A stretch of DNA of 64,000 nucleotides, from NCBI RefSeq assembly GCF_001547895.1, contig NZ_AP014627.1:4281501-4345500 (forward strand), given 5' to 3'. Position numbers and translations under genes: made by a program. This DNA comes from Pseudomonas sp. Os17. Its GTDB lineage: Bacteria; Pseudomonadota; Gammaproteobacteria; Pseudomonadales; Pseudomonadaceae. Positions 32,828 through 40,715 of the stretch are shown piece by piece (positions within the stretch are counted from its first letter, which is position 1; each line of letters begins with the position of its first letter). The notes beneath the pieces were generated by a model. That model was not told the DNA's origin. It made no database searches and saw only the letters and a program-made list of their open reading frames with translations.

Positions 32828-35093
32828 CGCGCCCCCCGGGCAGGGTCACGCTGGCCAGCACCTTCTCGGTGTGCCGGGCCTTGAAGCGCGCCAGCACCAC
32901 CGCACCGCGCCGCGGGGTCACGGTGCTCACGCCGCTGTCGATGTCGGTGTTGGCGTCCAGCTTGCTGGTGTCCAGGCTGATGCGGTTGCGCCGGTACGGC
33001 TGCACATAGGGCACCAGGCTGTAGCCCTTGGCATCGGTAAAGGTGCCCGGCGCATTGTTGACCCCCACATTGGGGGTGTCCTTGACCTCCACCAGGGCCA
33101 TGGTTTCGCCCAGGCTCTGGCCCAGTTGCACACCACCGGGGTGGGCCAGTACCGAGCCGGAGATGCCGACGTTGGCGGTCTTGTAGGCGCTGCTGCTGCT
33201 CAGGCCGGCATTGAGGTTGGCCCAGGGCGCGCGATAGCCGACGGAAGCCGAGCCGGTGTTGGCCGAATGCTCGCTGCGCAACATGTCCAGGTTGTAGTTG
33301 AGGTTGTGGTAGTCCCCCGCCAGGCCGCTCAGGCCCAGGCGCTGGTCGTGGCTGCCGTCGGCATTGCGCTCCAGGCTGACGCTGGCGTTCTGCCGACCCA
33401 GCGGGAAGCTCAGAGTCAGGCCCACCTGCACGCCCTGGTCATCGCTGTCGCTCAGGCTCTTGCTGGCGTACAGCGACAGGTTGACCCGCTGCACCTGGCC
33501 GCTGACCCCGAACTGCACCTGACGTTGCTGCCGGGACGAGTTCCAGTAGTCCTGTTGCGACAGGTTCAGGTACAGCGAGGTGCTGTCGGCAAAGGCCTGG
33601 GAAAGGTTAGCCTCCAGTCGACTGCGCCGGCTGACCCGCCGATAGCGGCCGTCCGCATCGTGATCGCTGTCCCAGGTGCTCTGGCTCACGGCCTCGCTGA
33701 AGTACCGGTAGCCGGGGGTCGAATAGCGATAGCCGGCAAAGCGCAGGTTGGTGCCGGTGGCGAACGCCTTGCCGTAGCGCAGGCCATAACTCTGTCCACT
33801 GAGCGACCCCAGCGGGGTGTCGGTCATGGCCTGGGTCACGTCCAGGGACAAAGCGCCGAAGGTGCCCAGGCCCTTGCCCACACCGACTTGATAGGCGCGA
33901 TAGCCCTCCCCCAGCAACCCGCCCAGGGACAGGGTGTAGTCCCGCGGCATGCCATAGGCCAGGGATGCCTGGGTGAAGGTCGGCTGCTCTACCTGCGAGC
34001 TCGGCTCATGGTACTGGCCGGCGCTGAGGCTGTAGCGCCAGGTGCCGTCGCGCAGCAGGTTGCCCAGGGTCGCGTAAGGCTGGATGAAACGCCGCTCGCT
34101 GCCATCGGCCTCGGTGATGATCACCTCCAGGTCACCACTGCCGGACGCGGCGTTGAGGTCGCGGATCTCGAAAGGCCCCGGGGAGACGAAGGTGCTGTAC
34201 AGCGAATAGCCGTGCTGACGCACCTCGACCCGGGCCTGGCTCTGCGCCACGCCATGGATCACCGGCGCATAGCCCTGCAGCGAGTCAGGCAGCATCTGCG
34301 TGTCGCTGGCCAGTTGCACGCCACGAAACGGCACACTCTGGAAGGTGTCTCCCGGGGTCACGCTTTCACCCAGGGTCAGGCTGCCCAGGGTCCCCGGCAG
34401 GTCGCGTTGCACATAGCTGGCGGCACGCTCCCAGGTGCCGTCCTTGCGATAGGACGAACTGGAGCGCAGGCGCCAGTCGCCGAGGTTGAGACCGCCATTG
34501 AGGTAGAGGTAATAGTTGGCCGCGTTGCGCTGCGGGTTCCTGCTCTGGGATCCGGAGAACTGATAGTTGAGAAAGCCGGCATTGACCCCGCTGTCCCACT
34601 CTTCGGACGCCACATAGCCCCGAGCATCGCGGTTCATGGCTATCTGCGGCACGCTGATGTCCAGCCGGAGCTGGCGGCTGTCGAAATTCACGCTCGCGCC
34701 TTGCACCAGCCCGGGCAAGTCCAGGCATTGCTCATCGATGCCGGGGGCCTGCAAGGGAGGCAGCTTGACTCCCATTTCCGTCAGCAGTGCCTGCGGCAGG
34801 CAGGCCTTGAGGCCCTTGTCGCCGGGGACAAAGCTGAGGTCGCGCTGGGCAAAATAATCACGGTTGAGACTGATCTCCACCAGGTAGCGGCCCGGACCCA
34901 CGTCCTGCTCATGGAGCATGGCTTCGAGATCGCTTTTCAGCGCACCGCTGCCGCCAAAATCCGCCACGAATCCGCTATCGAACTCTGCGGCGACACCTGC
35001 GCTGTTCTTGAGGGCGGCCAACAATAGCGATCCGGCCAAACAACCGACCCAGTTTTTCAAACACACACACATCCCGAACTTGACCCTCTGCAT
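32784..35093 (-). CDS. Outer-membrane fimbrial usher, frameshifted near the C-terminus
   Basis: As written 769 residues. After a signal peptide come the N-terminal chaperone-binding domain (EFDSGFVADFGGSGALKSDLE), the beta-barrel and plug (GVQLASDTQMLPDSLQGYAPVI) and the first C-terminal domain (GAVVLARFKA). Ushers assemble chaperone-pilin complexes into fimbriae across the outer membrane. The last ~75 residues, the second C-terminal domain needed for assembly, are in another frame at 32603-32827 because of one extra base in a homopolymer. Either a sequencing error, a recent mutation, or a phase-variable switch. The start at 35093 (MQRVKFGMCV) gives a sensible signal sequence; longer starts overlap the chaperone end. 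Confidence 0.88.
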   Translation of the reverse strand: MQRVKFGMCVCLKNWVGCLAGSLLLAALKNSAGVAAEFDSGFVADFGGSGALKSDLEAMLHEQDVGPGRYLVEISLNRDYFAQRDLSFVPGDKGLKACLPQALLTEMGVKLPPLQAPGIDEQCLDLPGLVQGASVNFDSRQLRLDISVPQIAMNRDARGYVASEEWDSGVNAGFLNYQFSGSQSRNPQRNAANYYLYLNGGLNLGDWRLRSSSSYRKDGTWERAASYVQRDLPGTLGSLTLGESVTPGDTFQSVPFRGVQLASDTQMLPDSLQGYAPVIHGVAQSQARVEVRQHGYSLYSTFVSPGPFEIRDLNAASGSGDLEVIITEADGSERRFIQPYATLGNLLRDGTWRYSLSAGQYHEPSSQVEQPTFTQASLAYGMPRDYTLSLGGLLGEGYRAYQVGVGKGLGTFGALSLDVTQAMTDTPLGSLSGQSYGLRYGKAFATGTNLRFAGYRYSTPGYRYFSEAVSQSTWDSDHDADGRYRRVSRRSRLEANLSQAFADSTSLYLNLSQQDYWNSSRQQRQVQFGVSGQVQRVNLSLYASKSLSDSDDQGVQVGLTLSFPLGRQNASVSLERNADGSHDQRLGLSGLAGDYHNLNYNLDMLRSEHSANTGSASVGYRAPWANLNAGLSSSSAYKTANVGISGSVLAHPGGVQLGQSLGETMALVEVKDTPNVGVNNAPGTFTDAKGYSLVPYVQPYRRNRISLDTSKLDANTDIDSGVSTVTPRRGAVVLARFKARHTEKVLASVTLPGGRGGAVRRGGAGCRRA

Positions 35094-35130
35094 GACTGCG
35101 CTGGTTTCATTCCGTAGGCACGTCATTGGC

Positions 35131-35862
35131 TCAGAACGTCGCACTGGACTTCAACGGATCGCTGTAACCCCCGTAGTCATTGATGATCGAGAATTCCACC
35201 GTGGCGCTGCCGGACTTGAGCCGGCGTTTGAGAGGGAAGTCCTGGGTGGACTTGGGGGCCACCATGTCGACGTCCTGCAGCTCGATCGGGGTGTCTCCAT
35301 CCATCACCCGGATAGCGATGAAAGTGATGTGATAGGCACTCGGGTTGGTCACCTGCAACACCGTTCCCGACGGTTGCGCCAGGAGTTTCCAGGTCAACTG
35401 GCCGGGCGCGTCCTGAGCGCTGCCCGGCAAGTGGCCGGGCCGATAGAACAGCTTGACCCGGGTGCGCACCGCCACTTTCAGGGTGTTCTCCTGCTTTTGC
35501 TCCAGCAGGGGAATTTCCTGGGCATTGAAATAAAACACCGACTCCCGATCCTCCGGCAGTTGCCCGGGCGTCTTGATGATCCGTACCACCTGCTCCTCGC
35601 CCGCGCGCACTTTGAACAGCGCCGGCATGGCGATGAACGGGCTGAGCGAGCCCTTGCTGTCCGCGGCGTCATTGACCCAGGTCTGCACCGCGTAATCGCT
35701 GCTGGTGAGGTTGGAGACGATGGTCGAGGCACTGCGTTCATCGGCGTTGAGGATGATCCGCGTGCCATTGAGCATGATGCCGGCGCTGGCCTGGGGGACG
35801 GGCCAGAGCAGCGCCAGGGACGCGCACAGCAGCGCGCCGCGAAAGCGAGGGAAAGTAGTCAT
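35131..35862 (-). CDS. Periplasmic fimbrial chaperone (PapD family)
   Basis: 243 residues; signal peptide ends near PVPQASA. Two immunoglobulin-like domains: the first carries GIMLNGTRIILNADERSAS, the G1-strand-like NTLKVAVRTRVKLFYRP with the conserved RxxxKLFYRP that anchors pilin C-termini, and FYFNAQEIP. The chaperone folds and caps pilin subunits before delivery to the usher. The gene lies between pilin and usher in one operon. The ATG at 35862 was preferred because the signal peptide then begins MTTFPRFRGALL; an ATG 33 bases upstream with a GGGG motif is an alternative. Confidence 0.92.
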   Translation of the reverse strand: MTTFPRFRGALLCASLALLWPVPQASAGIMLNGTRIILNADERSASTIVSNLTSSDYAVQTWVNDAADSKGSLSPFIAMPALFKVRAGEEQVVRIIKTPGQLPEDRESVFYFNAQEIPLLEQKQENTLKVAVRTRVKLFYRPGHLPGSAQDAPGQLTWKLLAQPSGTVLQVTNPSAYHITFIAIRVMDGDTPIELQDVDMVAPKSTQDFPLKRRLKSGSATVEFSIINDYGGYSDPLKSSATF

Positions 35863-35940
35863 ATCGATCAGAACCTGAGGCAGGGAACAGGGCATGCCGA
35901 GGCCCCCAAGTCACAGGCAGGAGCCCCGGCCGGAACGCGT

Positions 35941-36489
35941 TTACTTGTAGTCGACGCTGAAGGACGCCTTGGCGTTGGCGGTGCCCGGCGTGGCTTCACC
36001 GGTGGCGATGTAGTTGGCGGTGAAACGCATCGGTTGGGTCAGGTCCGCGTACTCGCTGGAAGCCCGGCCCAGTTGCACGTCCACGCCCTTGGCGTCGCGA
36101 ATCTGCACCGCGACATTCTTGGCCACCCCGGCGCCGCCTGCGCCCTCCAGGGCCAGCCACTCACCGTTGGGGCCGGCGGCACCGTTCATGCTGAGAAAGC
36201 GCACGGTGGCGGTCTTGCCGGTCAGCACACAATCCTTGTCGTCCTTCGGTGCCGTCATGGTCAGGGCAAAGGAACCGGCGCCAGCGGTATCGCCGGCCTT
36301 TTTCAGCGACAGGGCGGGCGCGTTGCCCAGGGAAACATTAACGCCGGCACCGCCGTTGAGGTCGCCGACACTCACCGAACAGGTATTGGCAGTGATCGAG
36401 CCGGTGAAGTTGATTTCGCCGTCGGCCGCCATGGCCTGGGCAGCGACACAGCACACAGCGACAGACAGTGCGGACTTGATGAATTTCAT
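35941..36489 (-). CDS. Major fimbrial subunit (type 1-like pilin)
   Basis: 182 residues; signal peptide MKFIKSALSVAVCCVAAQAMA. The mature pilin begins ADGEINFTGSITANTCSVS with the first conserved Cys, the second lies in DKDCVLTG, and it ends ANAKASFSVDYK with penultimate Tyr, as expected for donor-strand-exchange pilins. First gene of the pilin-chaperone-usher operon. A degenerate copy of the locus palindrome lies 106 bases upstream of the start. Confidence 0.92.
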   Translation of the reverse strand: MKFIKSALSVAVCCVAAQAMAADGEINFTGSITANTCSVSVGDLNGGAGVNVSLGNAPALSLKKAGDTAGAGSFALTMTAPKDDKDCVLTGKTATVRFLSMNGAAGPNGEWLALEGAGGAGVAKNVAVQIRDAKGVDVQLGRASSEYADLTQPMRFTANYIATGEATPGTANAKASFSVDYK

Positions 36490-36594
36490 GGGTTTTATAC
36501 CTATCTCGTGTTTGACGTTTGCCTTGCTCCTCAAGGCCTGGAAAGCCTACAAACGTTAACTTGTGAATGAGATAGGACGGCTCTCGGGCGTGAC

Positions 36595-36608
36595 CGAGAA
36601 GATTCTTG
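36595..36608. promoter_or_regulatory. Degenerate copy of the 14-bp palindrome upstream of the pilin gene
   Basis: On the minus strand CAAGAATCTTCTCG, 12 of 14 bases agree with CAAGAAGCTTCTTG. Position relative to the pilin start (106-119 bases) suits an activator site. Confidence 0.5.
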
Positions 36609-36691
36609 ATTGCAAACCGGAGGCCCATCAAGACGTTCGGCCTCGAGCCCCCCCGAAAGCCTTGGCCCGAAGGGCCTGCAACAACTAAGAA

Positions 36692-36711
36692 GCCCGCGCC
36701 GGGCGCTTTTT
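36692..36711. terminator. Weak bidirectional hairpin between pilin upstream region and membrane-protein gene
   Basis: GCCCG-CGC-CGGGC followed by GCTTTTTTT on the plus strand; on the minus strand the T-run is poor. It may end the minus-strand gene at 36822. The remainder of the 332-base gap 36490-36821 holds only the pilin upstream region. Confidence 0.35.
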
Positions 36712-36821
36712 TTCGGCGCAGAGCCTGTGCGCGTGATGCCTGCCCAACGCCGATCGCCCTGCCCAGCTAGCGCCAGCCCGGCGCTGGATCCTGGCCGGAC
36801 CCGACTAGACCCGAGCAGGCA

Positions 36822-37295
36822 TCATGAACGCGGCTCCTGGAGGCGCGGCGGCAGAAACAGCCGCGCCGTCGACCAGCAGGTGACGAGGGCGGCCAGGAAC
36901 ACCAGGAACAACCCTAGCCAGTAGTCGTCATAGCGGGCCCTTGCGCTGTGCGTGACCACCTCGCGGATAAACAGCGCTACCCAGCCGGTGGCGAGCACGG
37001 CGCCGAGCAGCGCCAGGGCATTGCAGCTGCGCGCCGAGCGCCTGACCTTGAGCAGGGACGCGCCCAGGGCCAGCCCGAGCAACGGCAGGAAAAACACCAG
37101 GACCGCCACCAGCGGCGTCAGCAACGGCATCAGCAGGATCTCGCCGCCACGCACCTCGCCAATCAGCCGTGGATGAGTGGCTATGTGCGCCACCAGCAGC
37201 ACGCTATTGATCAGCCCGGCGACAAAACCCGGCACCAGGGGACACAGGATAAAGCTCATGAATACCTTGAAGCGCGGGTAACGAACCTCGGTCAT
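36822..37295 (-). CDS. Four-helix membrane protein of unknown function
   Basis: 157 residues with four hydrophobic segments (about 12-35, 50-78, 87-112, 125-146), short loops and a polar N-terminus MTEVRYPRFK. No domain recognised. It diverges from the desaturase-fusion gene by about 150 bases. Confidence 0.65.
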   Translation of the reverse strand: MTEVRYPRFKVFMSFILCPLVPGFVAGLINSVLLVAHIATHPRLIGEVRGGEILLMPLLTPLVAVLVFFLPLLGLALGASLLKVRRSARSCNALALLGAVLATGWVALFIREVVTHSARARYDDYWLGLFLVFLAALVTCWSTARLFLPPRLQEPRS

Positions 37296-37449
37296 GGCGC
37301 AGGCCCTTGCAAGCGTAAAAGGGCGGGATTGTGCACGGCCATCGATCTTCTTGCCTCATGAGTTTTTGCCCGTTGCCCCCTGCCCATTGGCCGGATAAAG
37401 CGCCGGCGGCTACGCTGCAGCCGACAAAAACAACAACAGGAACAGCGTC

Positions 37450-38625
37450 GTGCGAGACACCATCGAACACTTTCGCGAGCAGTATCGAGCCGCGGTCAGT
37501 CCGCGCTACAACCCATGGCTGCATGGCGGTTTTGTCCTGGGCTATGGCTTGCTGTGCGTCGCCCTGCTGTGCAGCACCCTGCGCCAGGTGCAGCCCCTGG
37601 AATGGCTGGCGGTGCCCTTGGCGCTGCTGTTCTTCAACCTGTGCATCTACCTGGTGCACCGCTGGCTGGGGCATCACAAGCGCCGCTTCACACGGCTGTT
37701 CTATGCCCGCCATACCGGCGACCACCACAGTTTCTTCGCCCCCGGGCTGATGAGCTATCAAGGCCGCAAGGACTGGCGGGTGATCCTGTTTCCGGCCTGG
37801 CTGATCGTGGTCCACAGCCTGCTCTTCGCCCTGCCGCTGTGGGCCTTGCTGCGCCTGTGGAACGGCAACGTGGCGGCGCTGTTCGCCAGCTGCACCCTGA
37901 TCGGCTACATGGCCTATGAAGTCTTCCATGCCTGCGAGCACTTGCCCGCCAGCCACCCCCTGGCGCGCCTGCCCTGGGTGCGGCAGATGCGTCGCCTGCA
38001 CGAGCTGCATCACCGCCGGGAACTGATGCAGGAGCGCAATTTCAATATCGTCCTGCCGCTGATGGACTGGCTGTTCGGCACCTTGTACTGGCAGCCCGAG
38101 GAATCTTCGTCCGCGGCGACCGCCTTCGACCCGGCCAGGCCCATGACCCGCATGCAGCATCAGGGCGATATTCCGCGCAGCGCCGAGGCCACCCTGGCCT
38201 ATGCCGCCAGTCCGCGCTGCTGGCCGCAATGGCACCCGTCCTCGTTGCAGGTGCTGGGCGACGCTGGCCCGTTGTTCGCCGGGCAGGGTTTCGAGGAAGA
38301 CATCCATGCCGGCGGGCGCAGCGGCCACCTTAGCTGGCGGGTCGAGGAGTACCTGCCGGGGCAGCGCTGGCGCGCCAGCGCCCGGGGCGAGCATGGCCTG
38401 GCATTGCGCCTGACCTATGAGTGCCAGGCGCTGGCGGCCCAACGCACACGCTTTATCCGCACCCTGGAATATCGCTTCGAACCTCTGCTGATGCGCCTGG
38501 GCAATCAGCTGTTATTCAAGCGGCGGATTGAGCGAGAATCCGCCGCCTCATTGCTGGCATTGTGCGAAACGGCCCAGCACGCCATTCCACTGCCGCCCGC
38601 CCCGGCGCCAGGCCACCCGGCCTGA
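37450..38625 (+). CDS. Sterol desaturase/fatty-acid hydroxylase fused to an SRPBCC domain
   Basis: 391 residues from a GTG start. The N-terminal ~215 are a membrane di-iron hydroxylase: four membrane segments with the His clusters HRWLGHH, HTGDHHSFF, HACEH and HELHHRRELMQERNF. The C-terminal ~140 read as an SRPBCC/START-like lipid-binding domain (PRCWPQWHPSSLQVLGDAG ... EYLPGQRWRASARGEHGLAL). The fusion suggests an enzyme that modifies a lipid held in the attached cavity. The substrate is unknown. Followed after 25 bases by an SMP-30-like gene, likely one operon. Confidence 0.78.
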   Translation: MRDTIEHFREQYRAAVSPRYNPWLHGGFVLGYGLLCVALLCSTLRQVQPLEWLAVPLALLFFNLCIYLVHRWLGHHKRRFTRLFYARHTGDHHSFFAPGLMSYQGRKDWRVILFPAWLIVVHSLLFALPLWALLRLWNGNVAALFASCTLIGYMAYEVFHACEHLPASHPLARLPWVRQMRRLHELHHRRELMQERNFNIVLPLMDWLFGTLYWQPEESSSAATAFDPARPMTRMQHQGDIPRSAEATLAYAASPRCWPQWHPSSLQVLGDAGPLFAGQGFEEDIHAGGRSGHLSWRVEEYLPGQRWRASARGEHGLALRLTYECQALAAQRTRFIRTLEYRFEPLLMRLGNQLLFKRRIERESAASLLALCETAQHAIPLPPAPAPGHPA

Positions 38626-38650
38626 GGCCGCCCCCGACAGGAGTCATTGC

Positions 38651-39754
38651 ATGAATCACATAGCCCCTCGACGTTTCAGCGCTGCGCGGATTGTCCTGCT
38701 GGTGCTGCTGGCGATCCTGGCCTTCCTGCTGCTGTGGCCGACCCGGGTCCAGCCGGTGGCCTGGCACCCGGCGCCGGCACCGTCCCTGAGCCAGGGCGCG
38801 TTCGCCGAGAACCAGAAACTCAAGGCGCTGCAAGCGGTGGGCGCCCGGGATATCGACGGCCCCGAAGCCCTGCTGCTGGAACAGGACCAACTGATCAGCG
38901 GCCTGCATGACGGCCGGGTGATCCAGACCCGCCTCGACGGCAGCACCCTCAAGGTGCTGGTCAACACCGGCGGCCGCCCCCTGGGGCTGGCCCGGCACCC
39001 GGATGGACGCCTGATCATCGCCGATGCCATCAAGGGCCTGCTGGCCCTGGACAGCCAAGGCCAGTTGCAGACCCTGAGCACCGCCGCCAATGGCCTGGCA
39101 TTCGGTTTTACCGACGATGTGGCGGTGGACGCCGCCGGGCGCTACGCCTATTTCAGCGACGCCAGCAGCCGCTGGGGCTACGGCCATGACGGTGAAGCGG
39201 TGATCGAGCACGGCGCCGATGGGCGCCTGCTGCGCTACGACTTCCAGAGCGGCAAGACCGAGGTGCTGCTGGAGGGCCTGGAGTTCGCCAACGGCGTCGC
39301 CCTGGGACCGGACGAGGCCTATGTGCTGGTCAATGAAACCGGCGCCTACCGCATCAGCCGCTACTGGCTCAAGGGCGATCAGGCCGGCCGGCACGACCTG
39401 TTCATCGACAACCTGCCGGGGCTGCCGGACAACTTAAGCTTCAACGGCGCCGGGCGTTTCTGGGTGGCCCTGTATGCGCCGCGCAACCCGTTGCTCGACG
39501 GCACGGCGCCCTATCCGCTGGTGCGCAAGATGCTGGTGCGGGCGATGACGGTATTGCCCAAACCGGTGGAAAAGCGCGGCTTTGTGCTGGGCCTGGACAC
39601 CCAGGGCCGGGTGATCGCCAACCTGCAGGACGCCAGCAGTGGCAACTACTCGCCAATCACCACGGTGCGCGAATACGGCGATGCGCTGTACCTGGGGTCG
39701 CTGACGGCCCGGCACATGGCGCGCCTGCCGTTGCAGGAGGCACTGGCGCCTTGA
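38651..39754 (+). CDS. SMP-30/strictosidine-synthase-like six-bladed propeller, membrane anchored
   Basis: 367 residues. N-terminal signal anchor (ARIVLLVLLAILAFLLLW). The remainder reads as a six-bladed propeller of the strictosidine synthase/gluconolactonase group: FTDDVAVDAAGRYAYFSDASSRWGY, LEFANGVALGPDEAYVLVNET, NLSFNGAGRFWVALY. Such enzymes are usually lactonases or hydrolases; the exact substrate is unclear. CAGGAG precedes the ATG. Probably co-transcribed with the desaturase fusion. Confidence 0.85.
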   Translation: MNHIAPRRFSAARIVLLVLLAILAFLLLWPTRVQPVAWHPAPAPSLSQGAFAENQKLKALQAVGARDIDGPEALLLEQDQLISGLHDGRVIQTRLDGSTLKVLVNTGGRPLGLARHPDGRLIIADAIKGLLALDSQGQLQTLSTAANGLAFGFTDDVAVDAAGRYAYFSDASSRWGYGHDGEAVIEHGADGRLLRYDFQSGKTEVLLEGLEFANGVALGPDEAYVLVNETGAYRISRYWLKGDQAGRHDLFIDNLPGLPDNLSFNGAGRFWVALYAPRNPLLDGTAPYPLVRKMLVRAMTVLPKPVEKRGFVLGLDTQGRVIANLQDASSGNYSPITTVREYGDALYLGSLTARHMARLPLQEALAP

Positions 39755-39855
39755 GCGGATGAGGGATGGGATGCGCCGCGCCGGGGCGTGACAGCCCGGC
39801 GGGCGTCAGGGCGGCTGCGCCCGGTAGGAGCAAGCGCCCTGGCCACAGGGGAAGG

Positions 39856-40089
39856 TCAGGAACCGGCGGTGAGTTTCTCGGAGATCTCGTCCTTGATCAG
39901 CAGGCGCTTTTCCTTGAGTTTCTTCAGTTCGTCGTCGGCAGCAGCCGCCGCTTCGGCCTTGAGCACCTGATCATCGATGATGGTGTATTTGTCGAACAGA
40001 GCATTCAGGTGGGGGTCACTGGCCCGACGCTTTTGAATGTCTTCCTTACTGCAGCTCAGGTCCTGGTAAAGGTCGTGGGTCACCGGCAT
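39856..40089 (-). CDS. YdcH/DUF465 family small protein
   Basis: 77 residues, a helical hairpin: ASDPHLNALFDKYTIIDDQVLKAE and DELKKLKEKRLLIKDEISEKL. This is the DUF465 (YdcH) pattern, short coiled-coil proteins of unknown function. CGGAGG lies seven bases before the ATG. Confidence 0.88.
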   Translation of the reverse strand: MPVTHDLYQDLSCSKEDIQKRRASDPHLNALFDKYTIIDDQVLKAEAAAAADDELKKLKEKRLLIKDEISEKLTAGS

Positions 40090-40223
40090 GGAACACCTCC
40101 GTGGTTGATGGCAGCAAGGGCCGGATAACGCCCCTGCCGGTGATCAGAATGGCCTTCGCGCCCCGGGTCTGTCGACCGCCAATCAGACCAGCGGTAACCG
40201 TTCGTCGCCCGCCCTGCCCTGGA

Positions 40224-40715
40224 TCAATGCCCGGCCAGGGCCTGGGCCAGAAACGCGGCGGTACGGCTGTCGCGCTGCCGGGCCACCTGCTCCGGCGTGC
40301 CGCAGGCCACCAGGGTGCCGCCCTGGTCCCCCGCGCCCGGGCCGATGTCCATGACCCAGTCGGCCTGGGCCACCAGGCGCATGTCATGCTCGACCACCAC
40401 CACGCTGTGGCCCGCCTCCACCAGCTTGTCCAACTGGGCAAGCAACCGGTCCACGTCCTGCGGATGCAGGCCGGTGGTGGGTTCGTCGAGCACGTACAAG
40501 GTCGCGCCCCGGGCATTGCGCTGCAGCTCGGTGGCCAGCTTGATGCGCTGGGCCTCACCGCCGGACAGCTCGGTGGCCGGCTGCCCCAGGCGCAGGTAAT
40601 CCAGGCCGATGTCGCAGAGCACTTGCAGGGCGCGGCGGATGCCCGCGTGCTCGGCGAACACCGGCAAGGCCTGCTCGACACTCAGTTGCAGCACCTGGGC
40701 GATGTTCAGGCCCTG
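40224..40715 (-). pseudogene. C-terminal end of the UvrA2-like gene, beyond an in-frame amber codon
   Basis: Directly continues the upstream frame after TAG (40716-40718): PETLAVT-stop-QGLNIAQVLQLSVEQA. It carries the second ABC signature LSGGEAQRIKLA, Walker B LYVLDEPTTGLHP and the H-loop VVVEHDM. With a Tyr codon (TAC or TAT) in place of TAG the protein would be 888 residues. Confidence 0.85.
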
